Of a stretch of DNA of 64,000 nucleotides, positions 14,101 through 26,100 are shown piece by piece. The DNA is from Anas platyrhynchos (Eukaryota; Chordata; Aves; Anseriformes; Anatidae), in NCBI RefSeq assembly GCF_047663525.1, contig NC_092591.1, forward strand, positions 35,063,001-35,127,000, given 5' to 3'. Within the stretch, counting starts at the first letter, position 1. Every line of letters starts with the position of its first letter. The position numbers and the translations under genes are program-made. A model generated the notes under the pieces. The model made no database searches, was not told where the DNA came from, and saw nothing but the letters and a program-made list of their open reading frames with translations.

Positions 14101-17100
14101 TAACATCAAATTGTGAGTAGTGTATGTATCTCCATGTGAGTGAAATCCAAAGTGGAGATTCATTCACATGGAATTTTAATCTTACTGAGGTTCTGAAGAT
14201 CGGTATTTGAGTGTTTCCTTTCAAGTTCAGGGTTTGTGTTCTTTAAACTTTTTTGTCTTCTTCTGTTTGTCTGTTGAGAAGTGCAGTGGAACATTCCGAT
14301 ACCATCGGGAAACAGCAGGCATCTAAGGAGGTTTCTGTGCATTTACATGCTTGACCATCTAAGATAATACTGTTATGTTTTTTTCTGTTCACTAATCAGT
14401 ATCTGGTGTCATCTTGCATCTGTATCAGAGTTCTGCTGAACTTATATGTCCCTTTTCCTAGCTACCATGAGGTCATTATCATCTTTCCAAACAAAGGTTG
14501 GACCAGACACGTGATTCCTAAGCACTCAGAAGTAGCATTGCTACCTAATAGTTCTTGTGTGTTCCATTCCCCATCATCTTCCTCCTGCTTTCCCTTTCTG
14601 CTTGTTGTTGAGACCTGTCCCCTCCCCAGCTACCCTGTCTAGATTTTGAGCTGCCGTGAAAGAATGTTGTTATCTCACGGAAATTCTTCAACTGACCTGA
14701 AGTTTTAAAATGAAATTAAATGTATAACTTTTTTTTCTAATAGCATGAAGATGCTGTCCCAAAGGATGAAGCAGAGGGTTTTGCCCGGAAACCAAAGCAG
14801 CGCCCAAGACCTGAGCCACTCTTCATACCACCAAAAGCTGGCACCTTTATTGCACCACCTGTTTATTCTAACATTACTCCATATCAGAGCCACTTACGGT
14901 CACCTGTCCGTCTGGCAGATCATCCTTCAGACAGGAACTTCGAGCTACCTCCTTACACTCCTCCACCAATTCTTAGTCCAGTGAGAGAAGGATCTGGGCT
15001 ATATTTTAATGCTATCCTCTCTTCAAGTGGTCATTCAGTTCCACCTCCAATGACTCCTAAAAGTGCTCACAGAACTCTACTTAGATCAAGTAAGTTCCAC
15101 TTTTTCCTTTCCTTCTTGGGTAATTTATGATAAGAAACTATGGAGCAATAGGAGGAAAATCATGACTTTTGGAGATGTGGGTATGTGGAACTGGGATTTC
15201 TGGCTGGTAAAGTCTGGGCGGCTAGGATGGAGGAATTGCAGTGTTCCTTCCATCTGGCCATGCATGTTACGATGTGTTCAAAAGTAATCTCTGTCACCCC
15301 CTACTGACGTTCTCAGGAATGGAAAAGTCAGTTCCTCTTCTGTAATAGACCGTCAGTATCTTGTCCAGATATAGTTATTGCTAAGATGTAGATGTTGACT
15401 AGAAGCTGAGTTATTGGACATCTTAAACTCCTTTAGCATATGGGTACCTGTTTTGAGAGGTGGCTACCTCAGATAGATTTACAAGCTTTGTGAAGAATAT
15501 ATCTCAAATGTGAAGATGATCAGTCTGAGCAGTTCTTTCATTGCCTTGCAGATAGTTCAGAAGTTACGCCTCCTGTTCTCACAGTAGTAGGGGAAGCCAC
15601 ACCGGTCAGCATTGAACCGTAAGTACCCAGCAGAGTCTTAGCTTGGTAGTAAACCTACTTCTCTTCATGCTGCTAAACCTTCAAGCTGCTCTCTCTGTAC
15701 AGTTTAATGTCTCTTAGAAACATTGAAGGTATTCCTATTAATGACTCAAAATATAAATTGTCTTATTTAAAAATGTTTCTGTGCAATAAGTAACATTTGT
15801 TTGGGCAAATGCACCTTTTACTTCTGGTGATTTTACCTACTTTCTATTACAACGCATCTGTCTTTGGGCTGAAATAGCATTGATTATCTAAAGGTGAATG
15901 TCTTGTGTTGTTGTATATGAGCACTCCTTTGTATGCTATTTCTTTTAGAGTGAGAAAAATAATACTCCTATAGAGGAAGGCCAAAACAGAGTATGGACAA
16001 ATGTACATGTAGTTAGCTTTCACATGCACTGGTCAGGTTGCAGGTTATCCATGTGGTGTGTTAGCTTCAGCGCAACTGGGAAGGTGGCTTTGCTCCCTTG
16101 TGAGCTGGTGCAGACTGAAAGCACTGTAGCCACTTGCATGCAGAGTGTAGTCTGAACTAATAAGCCTAATTAAACTTTTTAGTTGGTTATGTGCTGGGAA
16201 AGCTCAGACATATGAGGACCCAGTGGCACTAGGGAACGCAGTTTGGAGACACTGAAGCTGGAGTTAGGAGCTTAGGTTTGGTGCCAGTCCTGCTAAACCT
16301 GTCAGGAAAAGCAATGCAGCAAGCGTCCCTGCACAGCCTTTGTAAACCCTCTGGGAATGTTATCAGCCACACTTAAGGGCTGTACAACTACAGCAAAGTA
16401 GTTCCAATCCAGTGTTATGTCTATAAGAATGAATTCTTGCGAAATCTATTCATGGAGACGCATGTCATGACAAACACCCATGTGGCTCTGCATTCCTGAC
16501 TGCAGCCAGAAAGGAATCTCAGCTCTAACTCTGCAGCACATCCTGTTAACATTTGAAATATTTAATTCACAGTCCCCAAATAAATAACAGGCCTCTTTTA
16601 CTTTTCTTCCCAAATTGCCCATGTTTAAAGATTAACTGGAGCATTTGCTGTCAATTTATAGGACTTCTCCCCCTTTCCCCATTGTGCCTTGTTTGATGTT
16701 GAGGTTTTGTACACTTTTGGCAGCAGACAGCCCTGAGCCAACTGAAAACTATTGCAGTTGTGAATGAACCCAGGTTATTCTTGTCACCTTTGCAGATTCC
16801 TTCCAGGACCAGTCTCTGGTTCCATGACAATTCAGATGTAAATAATCACTATTTTTCCTGCTCCTGTATCCTGTATTGCACCAGCACTTGTTCAAGCCCA
16901 TTCATGGAAATAAAGAAGCACACTTGTTAGTTTTAATCTGTCTTGACAATGGTTTAATTTATTGTTTTGTTGTTCATTCATTTCATGTAGTTCCAGGTGA
17001 GCCTCTTCTTGAACAGATTTTTTTCACACCAGGTCTTGATCTTTGAACTCTGCATGGTGCAATTGACTGGTTGTTGTGTCTGGTGGTTTAAATGACTGAA

Positions 17101-20100
17101 GTCAATGGCATAATGTTAGCTACCGATTCAGTCATGGATGAGAATTTTCAAATATGTCACTAGAAAATTCAAACTATAGTGACTCAGTAATGCAGGTTCA
17201 TTTTCTTTTGCCAAAAGGGGGTTATGTGCAAAGAGCCATCCATCTTGCTATCATCTTAGGCTCATTGAACAGATGCTTGTGCAGGTTAGTTTACTTTGGA
17301 TTTTAACCAGGATAAATTAAGACTGTTGTCATTCTGTGTTGTCAAAGTAATTAGTTTGCTGCTTTAATGCTAATTTGTGTGACACTGTTGTGGTCTGTTA
17401 TGTGGGCATATCTTCTATCAAAGAAAGATGGCAGGAAACACATTTTTGATTTTCTTTTTAAATTTTGATTTTTTTTTTAGAAAATGTTTAATTTGATCCA
17501 TTAATTTGCGTTCTTGACTTTGTCAGAAGTGGTCTATAAGTTGTGATTGCCATATATTGTATTCTTAATTGCTTGTTCTTTGCCAGACCTTCTGCTAATG
17601 CTTCTCAAAAGGTCATTGCATTGCAGAGATTCAGAATAGGAAAAGTGCTAATGAAGCTTAATTGTTCTGTTTGTGAAGTAGCTTAATAGGCAGCTGGTGT
17701 CACAGATCTGTGTTCTGCGGGTCTTGAGCTCAGTTGCTTCCAAGCCTCAGTCACTTCTCAGCTAGCCAGCCACAAGTACAGCTGTGGTGCATCGTCTGGG
17801 AGTTGCCTTCCCAGTTCATAGCCTCAGTCCTGGATGTTGCCACACTTAACCATACCACAGGGCACCCCAGGAGCACTGTCAGTGCTTACAGGAAAAAGCT
17901 TTTGCCATACTGAAATCTAGGCTTCCTTGTTAAAGGAATCCTAGAATAACTTATCTTGAATGGACCTTAGGAGGTCATCTGGTCCAAGTCCTTGCTTGGA
18001 GTAGGACAAATTAGATCAAGTTACTTGGTAAGTGATGAGCTCTTGCAATGAAAATCTGTTTTTATATGGACATTGCATGTGCCAGATCTAACTCTTAGGC
18101 TCTTCCAGCCTCAGGCTACCATATTGGAAGTTTACTTTGAAAATAAAAGGCAATTTCTGAGGTATCTCTTCAAGCCCACGTTCTTTCTTTCCAATTTGTC
18201 CAGATACCTCCCTTCATCTCACAAGTGAGGACAGAGGAGTCTGTCCTGGGACATAAAACCTCCCACGTGTCCCAAACATTAACAACCTTTTTATCTGTTT
18301 CCAGTTGACAGCAAAGTGTCAGTTGCTGTCAGTCATGCCTTCTGGGGAGGGGGTCAGTATCTAGAACCCCTTCCACCGCTGTGAAACTGCATGCTGTAAC
18401 TGTAGGTGAGACTAATTGCAGTGAGCAGCAGACTCCACACTGGTATCATTCTGCAGTCCCTCACGGTGCTGAATCTGTAAGCGTTTTTAGTTTTGCGTTG
18501 TATTTTTTTAGCAAGGTCTTTAGCAAGTCTTGCATGAAATCTCTTGCTTTTATTTTGCTGTCGTGCTCTATCTGCCTAACAAGATAGTCAGTCAATATCA
18601 TGCTATTTCTGTCCAACAAGATAATCAAGAAAGGTGGAACACTATGGAGTGATACAGGTTTAATAGACTTTTGTACCTGTGAAATGCTCACAACAAAACC
18701 GAGTTCTTCCTGGGGTTCTTCATTTTCCACGTGACTTCCACTTTTATTATATTTGAAATTGAGTAACTTCTGAGAAGCAGTATCTATTGTGTCAAGTCTG
18801 TTTTCTGAGATGTGCTGAAACAGTTAAAACCATTGGCATCAGAGGGAGGACATTTTCAACTGCCTTAGTTCTCCCGAGCCCATACCATGCCACAAGACAT
18901 ATAACGTCCCTATCACTTAAACTTTGGTAGAAACTGGAGATGATGTTTTGGGGAAAATGACAGACAGTATGTGGTGGCATGTCTAAAGCTCTCCTGCTAC
19001 ATTTGCCGTATCTGAATGTCATCTCCTCATCTCCTACTGGAAGGAAGTGTTTTAAGCAGTTAACAGATCGGTATTTAAATGCAATTCCAAGCGTTGTTGA
19101 TCAATAAGACAATGGAAACTGGTAAAGGCCATAAAACCTCTCACCTTTCGAGTCATACTGGTTAATGTAACCAACAACACCTGAAACCTGTTCTTGTTAT
19201 TATATGCCACAGCCTGCTGCATTTCAGTTTCTTCATAACTGTTGCTTTTAGCAGACATGAAGGATGTCTGGATATTGTAGAGGTTGCCTGACCAGGACTT
19301 GTTACTTTTTCTGCAGGCGGATAAACGTAGGAACTCGCTTCCAAGCAGAAATCCCATCACTCCAAGATAGATCTCTGGCAGCAGCTGATGAACATAAAGC
19401 AGAGCTGGTGTGGCAGCCATGGGGTGACCTGGAAACCAACAAAGTCACCCAGGAGAATGGTAAGAATGTGGAAGGCTGGTCAGTAGAGCACTGAATGTCA
19501 CAGCTTTAGTGGAAGTAACCATGCATCTACTGGAGGCATAATTTAAAATGTCTTAAAGCTGCAAGTCACGTGGTATATTTAAATAGTCTTGAATACTCCA
19601 TATTTAAATGGAGTAAAACTTGGTATGGGGGGTTGTGTGTGGTGGCAGGGAGGTTAATAGGATTTTTTTTAGATAAAAGGGGGCCTGGTCAGGCTAGGAG
19701 GGAGCAGCCTTGAGCTCAGCAAGGCTTTCCTTGTCTTTGGTAATGTTTGAATGCCTCATGCAGTCAACTTCTATATTTTCAAGAGATGTTCTAAACATAA
19801 TAATATTTGGAAAAATCAAGTTGTAGACAGAAGTCAGGATGAGGAAACAGGAGCTGTGGCAGCTAGCAGCAGATTGAGGAGCTGTCTGCTGTTGGTGCAC
19901 ATAGGCTGTGGCATGTACAAATGCTTCTTTCGCTAAAGCAAAGAGGAAGTGGGCAGGCCTGGAAGAAATCGTTCTGAGTAAAGAGAAAAAAGGGTGTTAT
20001 GAAATGGAAACTTTTTAAAGATCATAAGCTAATAGAGGGGGGATTCAGGAAATCTCTGATGTGAATGGAGATGGGAAGACATTACATGGGGGAAAAGAGG

Positions 20101-23100
20101 AGGCTAGCAAGAAACACCACATGTAAATAGTGCTGGATGCAGCGCTGTGCTACGTGACCTTGTAGTCTAATAAATTCTAATGTCCAAATTTGACCCAGAT
20201 ACATTTGCAGTGACATTCAGCATGTCAGTTTTAGCTTCTGTTATGTCTAATTCTGCTTCAGAAGGGCTAGTTAATCATGTGAATCATGTCGGAAACTCCA
20301 TTTTAATATTCTAATCCAAATATGTTTGGTATCTCTGTGGAAATAGTGGAAAACCTGCTAGCTGCTGCCTGTTCAAGCATTTTTCCTGGGGCTGGAACCA
20401 ACCAGGAGCTGGCGCTGCATTTCTTACATGAAGCAAAGGGAAGCATTCTGGTGAGTGTTCCCAGCTTTTCACCTTGGTTTTAATAAAAGATTTTAATAAA
20501 GGCCAGATAACCTGTTATTTAATGAAAGGAAAGCCTTGTGAACTCCTTCCTATGCATCTAGCTCATACTGTTTAGTGTTCTTTGGAGATGTTGCTGTCTG
20601 TAACGTGTTCTGCCAGGTGTGTGCAGCCGTGCTCACTCCTTGTGCACATTTCAAACTTTGACATAATTGGCTTTTTAAAAATGAGAGGCTGGGGCTGAAG
20701 CTGATACTTAACATGTAGTGTTTTGCTTCTCTTACTTTTGGCAAATCCGTATTAGTTCTCTGTGCATGTCTATAAAGTGGCTGTGCTCACTAACTTTGCA
20801 CCAGTGTTGTAAGATATGACACACAGTTAATGCCCTTTGACACTCCTGGGAGGTACTATCAAAGAACAGAGCATAGCACTCAGCACAGGATCATCAGCCT
20901 TTTTGAGTTCTGTGATTGACTGAACCTGCCGTAAATCAGCCCTGTGGTCAGATGGTGTAGCCCACCCTTTTTCCTGGCTGCTTGTTGGTCATCCCCTCTA
21001 CTGTGCCAGCACTGGCATTTGTGAGACTCTATATTGACCTGCCCTGGGAAAGAGGAAGAAATTAAAAACGTTTTTTCCTGTGTTAGTTTTCTTCCAGATA
21101 GGTTCACAGAACCAGCCCTCCATTGTGAGTGCTGTTGCTGACCTTAGGGAGGAAAGGACTGCCCCTTGCAGCTGGAGCTCATGGCTAAGCAGAAACTGCT
21201 TGCGGTGGAACTGTGGCTCCGTTCTTTTCTTCTGCTAGCTTTGGAAGTAGTTGCAGTTTAAATGCAGGGTAAAAAGCACATTGAGAAGATTTTTTTGTGT
21301 ATGTGTGTAGAATCTTTCAGTCACATGACTGCTGTCTTTTGTTTCTAAATAGTGAGGTAAGATCCTAATGACTTGGATATTTGACAGACATCATTTAGGG
21401 CAGGGTTTTTGGATGAAAATATGTAACTTAGGCTTTCAGTAAAGGAGACAAAACTGCTGCATGGTCTCTGTCTATATGGAATTAACTCTCTCTTGTCACC
21501 GTGGTGATTGGGTTGGAAAGCATCAATTTGCAGAGTGGTGCTGAGGTACTGAGAGGCTTACCACTTGCCAAAGATAGCCAAAACTTAGTGGACAGTCAAG
21601 AATGTGATTTTAAAGTTGTATCCCATTCCACATCCCAAGTGTTAATTGTGCTATGGGAAAGAGCTTCTTTTCAATTAGCGTACTAGAAAGGAGAGGATTA
21701 GCAATCACCTGATCTTTGCTTTAAATACCCCAAACATTAATTATTTGTGTTTATTTTAGGGAGCTTTGACCAAGCTGCTATTGAAGAGGCCAGTACGATC
21801 ACCTACCCATCCTCTGGCAGATTATCACTACACAGGTTTGCAAACTTTATTAACTTTGTGCTGCTTGTCTGACGTACAGGAATTCTTCCATCATCTTCCG
21901 TTCTAGGGAACTCTGTAATATTACAGTAAGATTTAAAGGTCACACTTCTGTCTGTTAAATCAGATGATGACTTGCCAGGAATTTTGCCTGTGCAAAACAT
22001 GACACTTATAACACAATATAAGACACTGCATCTCTCAGAATATGCATGTGTGTATTTGCATATGTGTATTCTGGTTTCCTTTATTAGGATAAAGGAATCT
22101 GATCCCTTGTACTAAGCCAGAGAGAATGCAGAAAGACAACCAGGCTGGTAGCCTCAGAACCACAGACTCTCTGCCATGGATTTCTAGGTGGTGGAGTTAA
22201 GAGGGGTTCTGTAGGAAGTGTTTTCAAGCTTGCTGAATAACGCTAAGAGATGCAGAGCTTGGCCAACTGTTGATGGTCATTATTTCTGCAAAATGTAAAT
22301 GCTGTAGACTGCCTTTGTAGTGTTGTTCCTAATTAGGAAATATTAAGCTGTATGGTGCTAGCTAACTTCAATGACCCTAGCCACCCGAGACCTGATGCAA
22401 GGTAGTAGAGTGACATCTAATACCAGCTGCCATAAAGCATAGAAATTGTATTTCTTTATTATTACACACTGCTACTATAGTGCTGTTGCTTGGGTAGTAT
22501 CTATAAGATAAGAGAAGATTCTGGAATGTGTTTATTATTACACACAAGGGCACTAGAATAGTAAGCGTATTCGGGAGGTAATAGATCTTCAGGTACAGTT
22601 TGGTGTTACGCCTGATCTAGTATTATTGTGGATTGCTTCTGAAAGAGAAGATTCTGTTCTCCTGCCTTTTATCTTCCCTTTTATCAAATCTGATGACTGG
22701 GCCACCCAAAAATGTCTCTTAAGTTTACTGTTTTGTTGGAACACATTTTAGCTCTTCTAACCAGCTGGTTTTAGCAAGCTGAACTGAGCTAACCTGTGAT
22801 GAGCACTAGTACATCTAACAAAGGAAGGGAGGAGAGCAGGGCCAAAGTGGAGCAGTAGGGAAGAGCAGCTGGCAGCTAAGCAGGATTAGGTATACAGTGA
22901 GGCTGTACCCTTGTACGTGTGCGTTGGTTTTATTTAACGGGAACTTGAGGGAAAAGTACATAAAAGAGTTAACATTTGGAATTGCAAGGGCTTCAGTTAT
23001 AATTTTTTTTTATCTACAGGATCAGACAATTGGAAAGTTGCTGAAAAGAAACTTTTCAACAAAGGCATTGCAATCTACAAGAAAGATTTTTTCTTGGTCC

Positions 23101-26100
23101 AAAAGCTTGTAAGTTACTTCTTTTAAATGCTTTTTGTTTGTTTGGTTGGTTGGTTTTTATGGCAATATGTTCTTGTGTTCAAACATTTAATACAGGAAGT
23201 TCAAACTTGATTTTTCTCAAACATCAGTATTAAGCATTGAGACCTGCACTCAGATTTTAGACAAATTTTATCCAGCAAAGCATAGAATCTCACTAGAGAT
23301 AGCCAGAACAATAGTATTTGTTTTGCTGTTGTTGTTTACTCAGCCCTTGTACTTAGTGCATTACTTCCATTAGTCCATGCAGCACAGATATCACTTCCAC
23401 AGAGCATATTTATAGAGTGCTGGTAATGTTCCAGCACAGCTTAAATGGCTTGCTTATAAAACTAAATAGAAACACATCCTTGTTGCTGATGAAAAGAACC
23501 AAAGAAGGATATGTGAATGATGCATCCTTTTGTTCCCAGTTTTCTGTGACAATGATAGTAAAAGCAACCACTCCTGTTTATTTTCATGAGGCATGGCACT
23601 TCAGTAGGAGGAAAGCACTTGAGGGAGTTAAAGTACACAATTGGGAGTTGCATGTATATTTCCTCTGAATAAGTAACCAAAGTGCATTTAAATTGCAAAA
23701 GCACAGAAAGAAAGAATATACTCCCAAACATAAAAAATGAAAGTAAAATCACTGATGGAGAATATGCAGATGGCCATCGGTCTGTCTGTACTGATAGTTT
23801 TCTGTCACCATACATGCATGAAATGCATGTGGCCAAAATGGGAAAGTGCTGCAAACCTTCCTTTCCATTTTTGGAACGGTATTCTGCTCTGGTCTTCTCT
23901 TAAGTGCAGCTGTAAAATAAAGCTCCCCCATAAAACTGAAAGGCAGCTCTCAAGCCTGACAGCTCAATTGCAATGTTTCAGAGGCTAAAAGGTGCATTAA
24001 GCTTACAGAGTGCCGGGTTCTGTCACCTTTACATTGACCAGCTTTTCTTTGGAAATTTGGTCTTGTAGTTATCAAAGTAACAGTGGCAGTAGGGGATGGG
24101 CTGTGGGACGGGGCACACGGGAGAAGATGACATGAAAAGAAGGCTTTAACAGCAGTTGTAGTGGAGTAGAAGCTTCTGGGGAAAAAAAATGCAAAGTGTA
24201 TTTACTGCACCTTTATTATTTATAAACCTTTTTTAAAATCAAGTAATCCATTGGATGTGTTTTTTAAATACCAGATAAAAACCAAGACAGTGGCTCAGTG
24301 CGTGGAATTCTACTACACATATAAGAAACAAGTGAAAATTGGTCGGAATGGGACCTTAATCTTTGGGGACATTGATGGTGCTAATGAAAAATCTGTGAGA
24401 GATGAAGCTGAAGTTGACATCAAGGTAATTTCCTAAATATGTGTCTTCTCTCTTGAGCTATGGTGCTAAGTCCGATTTTATGTGTTGTCTTGTTTGCTAG
24501 TAAAATCAAGAGCAGACACAGTCTGGCCAGTGTGGAGGGGTAAAGACTCATAAACAAGCTTGTCTCCTGTGTCACATAACATTTACTTGCAGACACCAAA
24601 ATTAACAGTTTCTTTATCTTCTGGTGAAGAGTTCCCATAGGTTTGCACGTGTTCTTCCTCTCAGAAGGGACATTTTCAGTGAAGAACAGGGACACGTGGA
24701 AGAGGAAGAAGAGGAGGAAGAGGAGGGAGATGAAGATAACAGAAGGAAGAGCACACTTCCCCTCAAAGATGCAGAGACACTACAAGCTGGTGTAACAGTA
24801 AGTACTGCATTGTGCATATTGTACTTTCTACACCACACTCTCTCTACATGTAGTTTAGAAAATACCAGTTTCAGATGTAAACGTTTCTACCTCTAACTCC
24901 TCCCAGAGCAAGGGACTGGGCTGAGGTAGCTTAGAGCGTTACTGGCAATAAGACTGTGCTGTTGTGGAAGAACTGGGATGAGTAAGGCGAGGAAACCCCA
25001 TACAGTTATTTTGGTTGATGTATGCATAGGACCATGGTAAGAAGTGAATTTAAATTTGTTTGCCTTACCTTTCCCTCTCTCTGAAGGCCAATGATGCCAA
25101 TATTAGGAGTCAAGAAGCAACTGCCACAGGCAGAATTGGAAGGAAGCCAAGGGAGACAACCATGAAGCCTCGAAAGCCTATTGCTATTCCAGTGCAGAGG
25201 AGGCGGCGAAAACAGAAGATAAAATCAGATGCTACCAGTAAAACTCAGAACACAGAAAACACATTTCCATGTAAAAAATGCGGCAGGTAAGAGCAACTTA
25301 GTTTCCAGCAATAGTCACCGAATTACAGTAGGGCATTTCCCGTGGAAGCTTGCTTTCTGTCTGTTTAGGCCAGAGACAATGACAGTAATTTTAATGATTT
25401 TATTACCCTTATTACCATAACAAATGTCATAGATTAGGGAAGGTTACGTTGGTTTTTTTATAACTTGCAGCTTTGAGATGTCTTTCATGTCAGGGGTATA
25501 TTGATATTAAGATAGTACTACTTGGATAATTACCTTCTGCTGACTTTCTTTAAAGGAATGAGATGCCACCTGCATTTCAACTGTGTGTGGTATTTGGTGT
25601 TAAACTGCACTTTCAAACATCTGCTTTATTGCCCCTCTAACATTTACATTTATGTATTAATTGATTTCTATATATTTACTAGCTCACATACTAAGAAATT
25701 TACTCATGAACCGAAATAGAGAAATACGGAACACTACCATTGTTACAGCAGCAGATGTTAGGCTAGTGATTTTACAGTTCATCTGGTTAAACTTTATCCA
25801 TCTTCTGTGTCCATAAAATGCATTTGTTTTTCCTTACAAGGTTCTAGTAGTTCTTGTAGGCTTGTTGCCAACAGATTCACAAATGCCAAGAAAATTCAGT
25901 TCCAAACATAAACTGCTTATTCTTAAAACAATAGTGAGTTTTGTAATGCCAGTGGCTGTGCTTTTATTTAAGAAAGACACAAAGCTAGGGGATGGCAAGA
26001 AAACGAGATCTCCATCTAGTTAAATCATCAGAGCTGTTGACAAATTCCTGCTGTGGCTGGTGCTTACTTGGCCCTGCCAAGTTACCCTGTCTCTGTGTCC

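Noticed and set aside
23417..23988. Overlapping 60-130 codon ORFs
   Set aside because: Within a MIDEAS intron; no protein-like pattern, no paired splice sites fitting the phases.
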